A stretch of 64,000 nt of DNA from Nocardia alba NBRC 108234 (lineage in GTDB: Bacteria > Actinomycetota > Actinomycetes > Mycobacteriales > Mycobacteriaceae), in NCBI RefSeq assembly GCF_001612665.1, contig NZ_BDAX01000002.1, forward strand, positions 62,001-126,000, written 5' to 3'. Each line of letters starts with the position of its first letter. The stretch's first letter is position 1. The notes under the pieces are model-generated. The model saw only the letters and a list, made by a program, of their open reading frames with translations, did not search any database and was not told where the DNA came from. The position numbers were made by a program, and so were the translations under genes. Of this stretch, positions 34,090 to 41,822 are shown one piece after another.

Positions 34090-34950
34090 TTATCGCTGTT
34101 CCGCCGCGATCTCGGCGGCGCCGATCGCCGCATAGGATCCGGTGAGCGCGATCATTGTCAGCGCCGACCCTGTGGGAACGTCGCGTCGAACGAGGTGTGT
34201 CAGACCCGTGACCGTGTCGGAGATATCTACTGCCAGACCGAATTTCCTCCACCGGGCTCGTTCACGAGGGCCTGCGGTGAGATAGCCCAATCCCATCACC
34301 ATCGCCCGGGCACCATAGATCCGCGTCATGTAGGTCAGTTCCGCTGACGGTCGAACCCCGACAATGCTGCCGAATCTGCGCGGGGCAGCGAGCGAGGCGA
34401 CCGCGAGGGCCAGCCGACCGGCCGCCATCAGATTCAAGGCGTTGCTTCGACGTGCGGTACCCGGCTCGCCTGCTGCGAGTTCGTCGCGGGACCGGTGAAA
34501 ACGCTGGAGCAATCGCAGTGCGAGGAGGGGGTGGGCCAGCAGTCGTGGAAGTAGCGGCAGGGGATCGAAGTAGGTGTCGTTGCTGACGAAATTGCCGTCG
34601 CGCAACACGATTCGGTCCACGATGTCCACGGCGATCGGCTGCCTGCCGAGAGTGCCGAGGAGGGTGAACTCGATGAGCACGCCGTCATCGGTGGGGCCCC
34701 ACCGACGCACGACGCCGTGCAGGTCGGGGACCGCGTCGAACACGCCGTCGAAGAGACGGCGGAATCCGGCAGGTCCCGCTCCGCGGACAGACAGTGGCTG
34801 GCGCTGTCGGGTCTCCGGAGTGATTCTCGGCAGGAAATGCTCGATGAACGCGTCGCGGTTTCCCTGTGCCAGCCCCTCCCGGAAGAACGCGACGAACTCG
34901 GCCTTGTCGTCGGAGGAGGTGGTGGCGGGAAGTGAATCGTGCTGTGTCAT
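34090..34950 (-). CDS. SnoaL/NTF2-like protein fused to a hydrophobic DUF4267-like domain
   Basis: A 286-residue protein. Residues 15-150 form an NTF2/SnoaL-like fold (FVAFFREGLAQGNRDAFIEHFLPRIT...DAVPDLHGVVRRWGPTDDGVLIEFTLLGT). A linker with LLPRLLAHPLLALRLLQRF leads to residues 170-286, which contain membrane-type helices (NLMAAGRLALAVASLAAP; ARAMVMGLGYLTAG; SALTMIALTGSYAAIGAAEIAA) like DUF4267. The two parts are usually separate. Divergent from the second HxlR gene. Function unknown; a polyketide- or steroid-like ligand would suit the SnoaL half. Confidence 0.75.
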   Translation of the reverse strand: MTQHDSLPATTSSDDKAEFVAFFREGLAQGNRDAFIEHFLPRITPETRQRQPLSVRGAGPAGFRRLFDGVFDAVPDLHGVVRRWGPTDDGVLIEFTLLGTLGRQPIAVDIVDRIVLRDGNFVSNDTYFDPLPLLPRLLAHPLLALRLLQRFHRSRDELAAGEPGTARRSNALNLMAAGRLALAVASLAAPRRFGSIVGVRPSAELTYMTRIYGARAMVMGLGYLTAGPRERARWRKFGLAVDISDTVTGLTHLVRRDVPTGSALTMIALTGSYAAIGAAEIAAEQR

Positions 34951-35019
34951 GACTCTTCCTTGCTTCGGTGGCGTGTTGGGCCCACGAATCAGCCCACCCC
35001 GACGCTAACATAACTTTTT

Positions 35020-35051
35020 GAAGTGCACTCATAATTTAGAAGTGAGCTTTC
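35020..35051. promoter_or_regulatory. Repeated GAAGTG half-sites in the NTF2-like/HxlR spacer
   Basis: GAAGTGCACTC (35020-35030) and GAAGTGAGCTTTC (35039-35051) are 19 bp apart in an A+T-richer spacer. The first is an imperfect palindrome and shares GAAGTGC with the operator at 33144-33163. Likely binding sites for the HxlR protein encoded at 35083, or for both HxlR proteins. Confidence 0.6.
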
Positions 35052-35082
35052 AATTCTCCTCTCTGCCTGCTAGCGTGTCGGG

Positions 35083-35763
35083 ATGGCACGACGTTCGTAT
35101 GACCAGTTCTGCGGGTTGGCGCATGCGCTGGACGTAGTCGGCGAGCGCTGGACGTTGCTGATCGTGCGCGAGCTGATGGTGAGCCCGAAGCGATACTCGG
35201 ATCTGGCCGCGGCACTGGACGGCATCGGAACCAGCCTGCTGGCGGCCCGGGTCAAGCAACTCGAGTCCGAGGGTGTGGTCCGGCGTCGACTGCTCGATCC
35301 ACCCGTCGCGTCCGTGGTGTACGAACTCACCACTCGCGGCCATGAGCTCGCCCGCGCGATGGTCCCGCTCGCACTCTGGGGCGCCCGGCATTTCATGGAT
35401 GCGGCGCGCGCTCCCGAAGAGAGCTTTCACGCCGAATGGCCCTTGGTCTTCCTCGCCGACCGCCTGAACGGCACCACTGCGGCGAACCTGAACGCCGAGT
35501 ACGAGTTCCATATCGACGACAGCGTCGCCCGCCTGCGCGTCAGGGACGGAGAAGTCGATGTCGTTATGGAAAAGAGTGCCACCCCTGCCGATGCTGTTCT
35601 GCGCTGCGCCTCCGCCACTGCCGCCGCACTCGCCGGCGGCCGGATGACAGTCGCCGACGCGCTCACCGCAGGCCTCATCCAAGCCGAGGGACAGCCCGAA
35701 TCGCTCGCAGAACTGCTGGAACTGCTGAATTCTCAGCTGCTATCGCTGTCCTCCCAGGTCTGA
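35083..35763 (+). CDS. HxlR-family regulator with SCP2-like C-terminal domain
   Basis: A 226-residue protein. Residues 1-100 are an HxlR winged helix (CGLAHALDVVGERWTLLIVRELMVSPKRYSDLAAALDGIGTSLLAARVKQLESEGVV). Residues 120-220 have the SCP2/sterol-carrier pattern often fused to this group (AEYEFHIDDSVARLRVRDGEV...AALAGGRMTVADALTAGLIQAEG). The C-terminal domain probably binds a hydrophobic ligand that changes DNA binding. Divergent from the SnoaL-like fusion gene, its likely target. The Shine-Dalgarno sequence is weak. Confidence 0.88.
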   Translation: MARRSYDQFCGLAHALDVVGERWTLLIVRELMVSPKRYSDLAAALDGIGTSLLAARVKQLESEGVVRRRLLDPPVASVVYELTTRGHELARAMVPLALWGARHFMDAARAPEESFHAEWPLVFLADRLNGTTAANLNAEYEFHIDDSVARLRVRDGEVDVVMEKSATPADAVLRCASATAAALAGGRMTVADALTAGLIQAEGQPESLAELLELLNSQLLSLSSQV

Positions 35764-35789
35764 CAGCGTGGCTGGTTAGGATTCGCGTC

Positions 35790-36164
35790 GTGTCCCAGAC
35801 CCTGAACGGCGGTTGTCTCTGCGGCAGTATCCGGTTTTCGGCCACCGGTGACCCGGACTTCCCGCACCTGTGCTCGTGTGCGCACTGCCAGCGGCTTTCA
35901 GGCGCGCCGGTGATGTCCTGGGTGTCCTTTCCTATGGACGGATTCCAATGGACCGGTCCAGGCGGGGAGCCGACCTGGTTCGAGACGTTCCCGCAGATAT
36001 GCCGGGGATTCTGCCCGCTGTGCGGATCGACCGTGGCATCCAAAGGAGACGAAGCCGGACTGGTTGGGGTCACGATGATGGCGTTGGATGATCACAATGG
36101 TCTGGTGCCGGTCCGGCAGAGCTTTGTTCACAACGCAGTCCCGTGGCTTATCCCGTTGGGGTGA
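35790..36164 (+). CDS. GFA/CENP-V-family zinc protein
   Basis: A 124-residue protein. The zinc-ligand pattern of the family is intact: GGCLCGSIRF (Cys-x-Cys), SCAHCQ (Cys-x2-Cys) and CPLCGS (Cys-x2-Cys). Family members were first described as glutathione-dependent formaldehyde-activating enzymes, but most bacterial ones are uncharacterised. This host type uses mycothiol rather than glutathione, so another thiol or substrate is likely. The GTG start is inferred from the position of the first conserved strand. Its stop overlaps the next gene (GTGA). Confidence 0.88.
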   Translation: MSQTLNGGCLCGSIRFSATGDPDFPHLCSCAHCQRLSGAPVMSWVSFPMDGFQWTGPGGEPTWFETFPQICRGFCPLCGSTVASKGDEAGLVGVTMMALDDHNGLVPVRQSFVHNAVPWLIPLG

Positions 36165-36601
36165 TTGAAGTGGTCCCGAGTCATGAAGATCGCTCCATGC
36201 ATGTTTTCGCGAGTTCGCGCACCTTCGAGGTCTGGCGATGGGGCCCGGGGCACACTGGGCTATTGCTGCGCAGCTGGGTGGACAACGAAGAGCCTCGCAT
36301 CGAAGTTCTGTTCAAACCAGCCGACTTCGTATGCCTGCCGAGCAGGTTGACCGGCGTCGACATCGCCATGGTGACCGACGGTGACGTGTGGACAACCGCC
36401 CAGAGGGTGGTCGGACGCGATCTGAAGCAGTGCGAGAACCTGTTCGTTGTGACATCCGAAGAAATGTCGGGTTGGGTAGTCGGCGGCTCAGCGAATGGCC
36501 GCACTGGCCCTGAATCCGGCTCCCGCGAGCCGATGTTCGATGGATGGGAGGCCAGAGACCCGATCAGGGACATCTTCACCACCAACACCACCCCACACTG
36601 A
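36161..36601 (+). CDS. Hypothetical protein downstream of the GFA gene
   Basis: About 146 residues if started at the GTG that overlaps the GFA stop (GTGA), or 134 from ATG 36197. It has a beta-rich, Trp-containing core (FEVWRWGPGHTGLLLRSW; VDIAMVTDGDVWTTAQRVVGRD) and a Gly/Ser/Pro-rich tail. No signal peptide or membrane helix. No family recognised. The overlap with the GFA gene suggests co-translation. Confidence 0.6.
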   Translation: MIEVVPSHEDRSMHVFASSRTFEVWRWGPGHTGLLLRSWVDNEEPRIEVLFKPADFVCLPSRLTGVDIAMVTDGDVWTTAQRVVGRDLKQCENLFVVTSEEMSGWVVGGSANGRTGPESGSREPMFDGWEARDPIRDIFTTNTTPH

Positions 36602-36962
36602 CGGTCGGCCAGAACGCGCTGATCCGCCGCCTATCGCGCGACCGATCAGGCTCTCCACACTTGCGTTGCCGCCTGCGTGCGGCCTTGACCGGCTGACCAG
36701 GTCGGGGCCGGACCTGAACAAGGAACTCTGTGGTGCTCGTATGCGCTGCTCGGGCGACGTGAAGTGCGTAGGGTGCATCTCTGGATGGGGTGAGCGTCGG
36801 CTATCACGTGCGCCTCGAGCGGGGGCAGCCTGGCCGAATCCGATGTGCCGTGCAGGCCCGGACATTCCCGGCATCGACGTGGCCGGAGCCGTTGGTGACG
36901 GGGTCACCGCGCTCGGGCTGGCGACAGTGTCGCCGGCGCGGCGGAGGGAGGATGATCGGGGG
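36602..36962 (+). other. Gene-poor stretch with a possible quinone-oxidoreductase scrap
   Basis: No complete gene. In one forward frame at about 36855-36915 the text PDIPGIDVAGAVGDGVTALG resembles the N-terminal motif of zinc-type quinone oxidoreductases (PxIPGxDxAGxV...VGxGV), with residues missing. Flanking sequence does not continue the family, so this may be a small decayed fragment or chance. Repetitive GATGATCGGGG lies directly before the methyltransferase start. Confidence 0.3.
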
Positions 36963-37580
36963 ATGGGCTTCTATACCGACCGGATCCTGCCGCACATCAC
37001 CGACAAAGTCTGTGGGGTCGCCCAGAACGGGCCGTTGCGTGAGCGAGCCTGTGCCGGGTTGCACGGTGCGGTGCTCGAGGTCGGGTTCGGGTCGGGTAAC
37101 AACGTCGGGTTCTATCCCGTCGCGGTTGAACGGGTCAGTGGGGTCGAGCCCGCGGATACCGCGTGGAAGATCGCCGCGAAGCGGGTTGCGGCGAGCTCGA
37201 CTCCGATCGAGCGGGCTGGTCTGGACGGTCAGTCGCTGCCGTTTCCCGACGCCACTTTCGATACCGCGCTGTCCACTTTCACGCTGTGTACCATTCCCGA
37301 CGTCGCGGCGGCGCTCGCCGAGATCCGTCGGGTACTGCGGCCCGGCGGCACCTTGCATTTCGTGGAGCACGGGCTCGCGCCGGAGGAATCGGTGCAGACC
37401 TGGCAGTACCGGCTCGATCCGATCCAGCAGCGGATCGCGGGCGGTTGTCACCTGTCTCGCGATATCGCGGGACTGATCACCGATGCCGGTTTCGAGATCA
37501 CCGAACTCGACCGGTTCTACCATCCGGGCGCTCCGAAAGCCTTGGCGGCGTTGTCGCTCGGTGTCGCGGGGCGTTCCTGA
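36963..37580 (+). CDS. Class I SAM-dependent methyltransferase (methyltransf_11)
   Basis: A 205-residue methyltransferase. Motif I is VLEVGFGSGNNVGFY (about 35-49) and motif II VEPAD. LDGQSLPFPDATFDTALSTFTLCTIPDVAAALAEIRRVLRPGGTLHFVEHG contains motifs post-II and III. The layout is that of small UbiE-like lipid or quinone methyltransferases. The substrate is unknown. GGGAGG upstream is somewhat far from the ATG. Convergent with the sigma factor gene after 9 bp. Confidence 0.88.
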   Translation: MGFYTDRILPHITDKVCGVAQNGPLRERACAGLHGAVLEVGFGSGNNVGFYPVAVERVSGVEPADTAWKIAAKRVAASSTPIERAGLDGQSLPFPDATFDTALSTFTLCTIPDVAAALAEIRRVLRPGGTLHFVEHGLAPEESVQTWQYRLDPIQQRIAGGCHLSRDIAGLITDAGFEITELDRFYHPGAPKALAALSLGVAGRS

Positions 37581-37589
37581 TGTGGGCGA

Positions 37590-38528
37590 TCACCACGATT
37601 CGATCAACGGGGCGTCGTGTTCGCGCTGCTGCCATGCGGCAGTGATGCGTTCGAGCCGGTGTGGTGCCGCGATGCTGCGCAGGCCGGCGATCTTGTCCTG
37701 ACGCATCTCCAGGATCGCGACGCCGACCACTCGATCGCCGAGCGTGACGAGCAGCGCGGGGCAGCCGTTGGCGATGACGGCATACATCGATGGTGCGCCA
37801 CCGATGAGGCGTCGTTTTGCGGGGCTCGGAGTGAAACCGGCTCGTGCCGCGGTGGCCAGCCGCTGTGGGGTGGTGTACCGGATGAGTGTGGTGGCGAGCC
37901 CGCCGGCGCCGTCGGAGATCCCGCTCGCGTCCTCGGTCAGCAGCGCGATCAGCTGGTCGGTGTGACCCGAGGTGGCGGCGTCGAGGAATGCCGCGACGAC
38001 CCGGCGTGCGGCGGCGTGTTCGATGTCGACGGCGGTGCGCGCGACGGTGATCCTCGCACGGGCCCGGTGCAGGTGTTGCTGGCTCGCGGAGACGGTGAGG
38101 TCGAGGATCTCGGCGATCTCGGCGTGCCGGTACGCGAATGCCTCGTGCAGTACGTACACGGCGCGTTCGGTCGGCGACAGCCGTTCCATCAGAGTCAGCA
38201 CCGCCAGGGTCACCGATTCGCGTTGCTCGACGGTGTCGGCGGGGCCGAGCATGGGGTCGCCGTCGAGCAGCGGTTCGGGCATCCAGGCGCCGACCGCACG
38301 CTCATGGCGGTGCTTCGCCGAACGGAGCCGGTCCAGTGCCAGGTTGGTGACGATCTTGGTCAGCCACGCTTCCGGCACCTCGACGTAGTCGCGGTCGGCG
38401 GCCTGCCACCGCAGGAACGCGTCCTGCACCGTGTCCTCGGCGTCGGCGGCCGAGCCGAGCAGGCGGTAGGCGATCGAGGCCAGCCGGTCGCGGCTGGCCT
38501 CGAAGCGCGCCACGGTGGCAGTGTCCAT
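37590..38528 (-). CDS. ECF sigma factor, ECF41/SigJ-like with SnoaL-like C-terminus
   Basis: A 312-residue sigma factor. Sigma-2 is at about 10-75 (LASIAYRLLGSAADAEDTVQDAFLRW) and sigma-4 at about 105-165 (LSPTERAVYVLHEAFAYRHAEIAEIL). The linker has WMPEP (82-86), the ECF41 hallmark. The SnoaL-like extension normally carries DGGG(K/R) and NPDK(L/V); here these read DGAGG (206-210) and APHRL (288-292). In studied ECF41 proteins the extension controls activity in place of an anti-sigma factor. Encoded 10 bp after an FAD oxidoreductase, the usual ECF41 partner class. Confidence 0.88.
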   Translation of the reverse strand: MDTATVARFEASRDRLASIAYRLLGSAADAEDTVQDAFLRWQAADRDYVEVPEAWLTKIVTNLALDRLRSAKHRHERAVGAWMPEPLLDGDPMLGPADTVEQRESVTLAVLTLMERLSPTERAVYVLHEAFAYRHAEIAEILDLTVSASQQHLHRARARITVARTAVDIEHAAARRVVAAFLDAATSGHTDQLIALLTEDASGISDGAGGLATTLIRYTTPQRLATAARAGFTPSPAKRRLIGGAPSMYAVIANGCPALLVTLGDRVVGVAILEMRQDKIAGLRSIAAPHRLERITAAWQQREHDAPLIESW

Positions 38529-38538
38529 GAGCACGACT

Positions 38539-39714
38539 TTAGGTCGCGACCACCGTGTGGGGTCGATCGGTGGCCGCTCGGTGCCGGCGGCTGGGCAGTC
38601 CGAAGGTGGGGTGGCGCAGGCTCCAGGGGTTGACGCCGAGGATCGCCGCCTTGACCCGTGCGGCGGTTCGCCCACGCAGGGCCCATGATTTGGATCTTGC
38701 GTCGCCGTCGACCAGCTGGAAGATCGCGTCCGTGCGGCCGAGGCTGATGTGGTTGCCCACATACGGCAGCGAGGTGCGCGAGATCTCGCGCCCGGTGAGA
38801 TCCCCGACGATCGTGGCGCTCGCCTGCATGCTGGTGAATCCCGCCGACGCGCACGACATCGGCAGCGGCGAACCGTTGTCGCCGATCACGAAGGCACTGT
38901 CACCGGCGACGTAGACGTCGGGGTGCGAGACCGACCGCATCTGCCGGTCGACGGTGATCTGACCGTTGGGCTCCACCGCGAGAGCGCTGGTCGCGGCGAT
39001 CGGGGGCACGGCGAACCCGGCGGCCCACACCGTCGCGTCCGCGGCGAAAGCGGTGCCGTCGTCGGCGACGGCGCCCGCTGCCTCGACGCGGGCGATGGCG
39101 GTGTTCTCGTGGACGGTGATGGCGAGCCGGTCGACGGCGTCGAACAGATGGCGGCGAGCTTTGGCGCCCAGCCACCCGCCGAGCACGCCACGGGTGGCGA
39201 GCTCGACCTGAAGGTCTGGGCGGGATTCGGCGATCTCGGTGGCGGTTTCGATCGCGGTCAGGTTGCCGCCGATCACCAGGACCTTCCCGTTCGCGCCCAG
39301 GTCGGCCAGGCGGGTGCGCAGGCGTAGCGCGGCGGGGCGCGATGCCACGTGGAAGGCGTGCTGGGCGGCCCCGGCGACGCTGTGGACATCGGCGGTACTG
39401 CCCAGCGTGTAGAGCAAGGTGTCGTACTCGATCCGGTCGCCGTCGGCGACGGTGACCGTCCGGTGTTCGACATCGACACTGCTCACCCGCGCTATCCGGA
39501 GCTGGATGCCGGTGCCCGCGAACATCTCTGTGAGCGGTCGCCGACGCAGATCCTGCCCGGCGGCGAGTTGATGATTGCGCAGTCGCTCGGCGAAATCTGG
39601 TTCGGCGTTGACCACGGTGATCTCGAAGTCGTCGCGGTGGAGTCGGCGGGCCAGTGCTCCGGCGGAGAAGGCTCCGGCATATCCGGCCCCGAGGACGACG
39701 ATGCGATGCTTCAT
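38539..39714 (-). CDS. NAD(P)/FAD-dependent oxidoreductase (NDH-2-like) paired with the sigma factor
   Basis: A 391-residue two-dinucleotide-binding flavoprotein. The FAD motif VVLGAGYAGAFSAG is at 6-18, and a second Rossmann VLVIGGNLTAIETATEIAE at about 145-165. DVYVAGDSAFVIGDN is the ribityl-binding end. The fold is that of type II NADH dehydrogenases and related pyridine nucleotide-disulfide reductases, without a redox CxxC. The usual C-terminal membrane helix of NDH-2 is not obvious. First gene of an operon with the sigma factor. A GTCAGG...CGTC element upstream may be an autoregulated promoter. Confidence 0.87.
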   Translation of the reverse strand: MKHRIVVLGAGYAGAFSAGALARRLHRDDFEITVVNAEPDFAERLRNHQLAAGQDLRRRPLTEMFAGTGIQLRIARVSSVDVEHRTVTVADGDRIEYDTLLYTLGSTADVHSVAGAAQHAFHVASRPAALRLRTRLADLGANGKVLVIGGNLTAIETATEIAESRPDLQVELATRGVLGGWLGAKARRHLFDAVDRLAITVHENTAIARVEAAGAVADDGTAFAADATVWAAGFAVPPIAATSALAVEPNGQITVDRQMRSVSHPDVYVAGDSAFVIGDNGSPLPMSCASAGFTSMQASATIVGDLTGREISRTSLPYVGNHISLGRTDAIFQLVDGDARSKSWALRGRTAARVKAAILGVNPWSLRHPTFGLPSRRHRAATDRPHTVVAT

Positions 39715-39928
39715 GATTCGCTCCTGTCTGGTTCACGTGCTTGCTGAACGAGACGGGAGCCGAAAACCTGACAGCATCGATCAGTGATGTGGGTCACTAT
39801 CGGGCTCGGGCGCAGGATCGGCGACCACCCGACGCCGAAGTCGCGTCACGGGCCCTGTGACACGACTGTGGTTGGGCGGGGAGATATCTCATCACGCGAC
39901 GGTGATCGCGACCATCGTCGGTGTCGGG

Positions 39929-40750
39929 TCAGCGGGTCGTCGAGGCGAGGGTCTCGACCTCGCGCACGGCGTCGGCGATGGCACGAAAATCCTTGCGCAG
40001 GATCGCGCCGTGGTTGCTGGCGACCTTGGCACTGACGCGAATGTTGGGGTTGCGCTCGAGTGCGGCGTCGAGGCCGGCGCGGATCTTCTCCTGCTCGTCG
40101 CCACGGCTGCCGAACGATGTTCCCGACGCGACCACATACCGCACCGGGACGGTGATGGCGTCCAGGACCGGGCCGAGGGCGGCGACGCTGGAGAGTTTGC
40201 CGAGTTCGATATTGCTGTCGGCCTGTTGCTGCGCGGTCAACCGGGGGGCGAGGCCGGTCGGTCGAGCCAGCGGCAGCACCCAGCTCAAACGCCGGAACAG
40301 TGTGCGGATACGCAGCTCCATCGCCTCATCGAGCCAGTCATAGGGGAACGCGCCGTCGACGAGGACCGCGCCGAGTGCACCGGCGGGATGGCGGCTGGTC
40401 CAGTGCGCCCCGAGATAGGCGCCGTAGGACCAGCCGACCAGGATCGGCTTCTCGGCGACTCCTCTGGCCGCGAGGATCGCGTCGATATCGCGCACGCAGG
40501 TATCGAAGGAATAGTCGGCCGATTTCTTCGATTTGCCGCGCGCCCGCTCGTCGAAGGTGATGTGGCGGTAGCTGGGGCCGAGGTCGGCGATGACCCGACG
40601 CCAGTAGCCCTGGGTGGCGAACTGGCCGTTGAGGTAGATCACCGGGGTTCCCGTGCCGCCGGTATCGGTGACGGCCAGTTCGGTGTCGTCGATGGCCACC
40701 CGGCCGGTCCAGGGGGCGATGGTCGGGCTGGTGGGGTTCGAGGAAGTCAT
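39929..40750 (-). CDS. Alpha/beta-fold hydrolase
   Basis: A 273-residue alpha/beta hydrolase. The oxyanion strand reads PVIYLNGQFATQGYW, with Asn-Gly in place of the usual His-Gly. The nucleophile elbow GWSYGA gives Ser108. A probable acid is Asp in VRDIDAIL or later, and the catalytic His is His247 (SNHGAILRKD). No signal peptide. It is divergent from the GbsR-like regulator with an A+T-rich 254-bp spacer holding two dyads, so that regulator probably controls it. Substrate unknown. Confidence 0.86.
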   Translation of the reverse strand: MTSSNPTSPTIAPWTGRVAIDDTELAVTDTGGTGTPVIYLNGQFATQGYWRRVIADLGPSYRHITFDERARGKSKKSADYSFDTCVRDIDAILAARGVAEKPILVGWSYGAYLGAHWTSRHPAGALGAVLVDGAFPYDWLDEAMELRIRTLFRRLSWVLPLARPTGLAPRLTAQQQADSNIELGKLSSVAALGPVLDAITVPVRYVVASGTSFGSRGDEQEKIRAGLDAALERNPNIRVSAKVASNHGAILRKDFRAIADAVREVETLASTTR

Positions 40751-40790
40751 CGTCGTGTCCTTGCGTTGCAGTGTTCAGCCTTTACTGATG

Positions 40791-40814
40791 ACTAAAAGAT
40801 AAATTGCGTTTAGT
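40791..40814. promoter_or_regulatory. Dyad ACTAAA-N12-TTTAGT near the hydrolase promoter
   Basis: Perfect 6-bp arms in A+T-rich DNA, 40 bp upstream of the hydrolase ATG. It probably overlaps the hydrolase promoter and may be an operator for the divergent GbsR/MarR-like protein. Confidence 0.5.
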
Positions 40815-40872
40815 AGTTTGTCAACGGTCGAGACGGGATCAAATACCTTGTAAACACCGATAATTGACGAAT

Positions 40873-40903
40873 CGTTGCAATGATTCTGAGCATGAATGCA
40901 ACG
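40873..40903. promoter_or_regulatory. Dyad CGTTGCA-N17-TGCAACG in the hydrolase/GbsR spacer
   Basis: Perfect 7-bp arms with partial symmetry between them (GATTC and GAATG). It lies about 100 bp upstream of the GbsR-like start, inside a stretch much richer in A+T than the surroundings. A candidate operator for autoregulation. Confidence 0.55.
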
Positions 40904-41004
40904 AGCATCCACGTTGTCTTTGCAATGAAGTGGGAGTGAATGCATACTGAGCGTGGTGCGGGCCATCCGCTGCGCACCGGTCGACAGAGAGGTGACCAGC
41001 AGCG

Positions 41005-41730
41005 ATGCCCGGAGGCAGACTCACCGACACGGATCGTCAGCGCATCGCCGCCGGCCTCGCGTCCGGACTCGGCTACGCCGAGCTCGGGCGCGAACTCGGC
41101 CGGCCCGCCTCGACGATCATGCGCGAAGTCACCCGCAACGGCGGCCCCGGCGACTACCGCGCCGAACGCGCACAGGCCGCCACCCGACAGCGCGCACGCC
41201 GCCACAAGCAGGCCGAGCCCGCCGCGCCGCCGATTCCCGACAGCGGTTACGGGCGCGACCCTCAGGCGGTCGCCGACTTCACCGAATCGTTCACCGCTCT
41301 GCTCATCGAACAGGGTCTGCCCCGAATGGAAGCCAGAGTGCTCGCCTGCCTGCAGATCACCGACTCCGGGGCGCTCACCGCCGCCGAGTTGGTCGCGCGC
41401 CTGCGGGTGAGCCCGGCCTCGATCTCGAACGCCGTCGCGTTCCTCGAACAGCAGGGCATGCTGCGTCGCGAGCTGATCCCCGGCGAACGGCGCGAACGCT
41501 ACCTCGTCGACGACGACATCTGGCTGCGCAACCTCATCGCCTCAGTGCAGATGCAGAACTCGTTGTCCGCCATGACCCGGCGCGCGGTCGAGATCCTCGG
41601 CCCCGACACCCCGGCCGGGGCCCGTTTCGAACAATCCGGCGAGTTCGTCGCCATCGTCGGCGCGGCACTGCGCCGAGCCATGGAGCAATGGCGAGAGCGA
41701 CTGGCCCAACGCGGCGCCGAACGCGAATAA
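41005..41730 (+). CDS. GbsR/MarR-like regulator with an N-terminal IS30-type HTH
   Basis: A 241-residue protein with two DNA-binding-like parts. Residues 1-50 (LTDTDRQRIAAGLASGLGYAELGRELGRPASTIMREVTRNGG) match the HTH_38 domain of IS30 transposases, and a basic stretch follows (RQRARRHKQ). Residues 90-175 are a GbsR-type winged helix (LPRMEARVLACLQITDSGALTAAELVARLRVSPASISNAVAFLEQQGMLRRE). No transposase catalytic domain is present, so this is a regulator and not an insertion sequence. The divergent hydrolase is the likely target. Confidence 0.85.
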   Translation: MPGGRLTDTDRQRIAAGLASGLGYAELGRELGRPASTIMREVTRNGGPGDYRAERAQAATRQRARRHKQAEPAAPPIPDSGYGRDPQAVADFTESFTALLIEQGLPRMEARVLACLQITDSGALTAAELVARLRVSPASISNAVAFLEQQGMLRRELIPGERRERYLVDDDIWLRNLIASVQMQNSLSAMTRRAVEILGPDTPAGARFEQSGEFVAIVGAALRRAMEQWRERLAQRGAERE

Positions 41731-41822
41731 GGCGTTACCCCGCGCGTCGACGATCGCTCACGGCGGCGTGCAGGTGGTCTGCGCTACGCCGAAACTGGTT
41801 GTTCAACAGCTGAATACGGATC

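Noticed and set aside
39846..39862. Terminator after the hydrolase gene (GTCAC...GTGAC)
   Set aside because: The arms are only 5 bp, the centre is offset and there is no T-tract; too weak to annotate.
41005..41160. IS30 insertion sequence
   Set aside because: Only the HTH_38 domain is present; the frame continues into a GbsR winged helix and there is no DDE catalytic domain or terminal inverted repeat.
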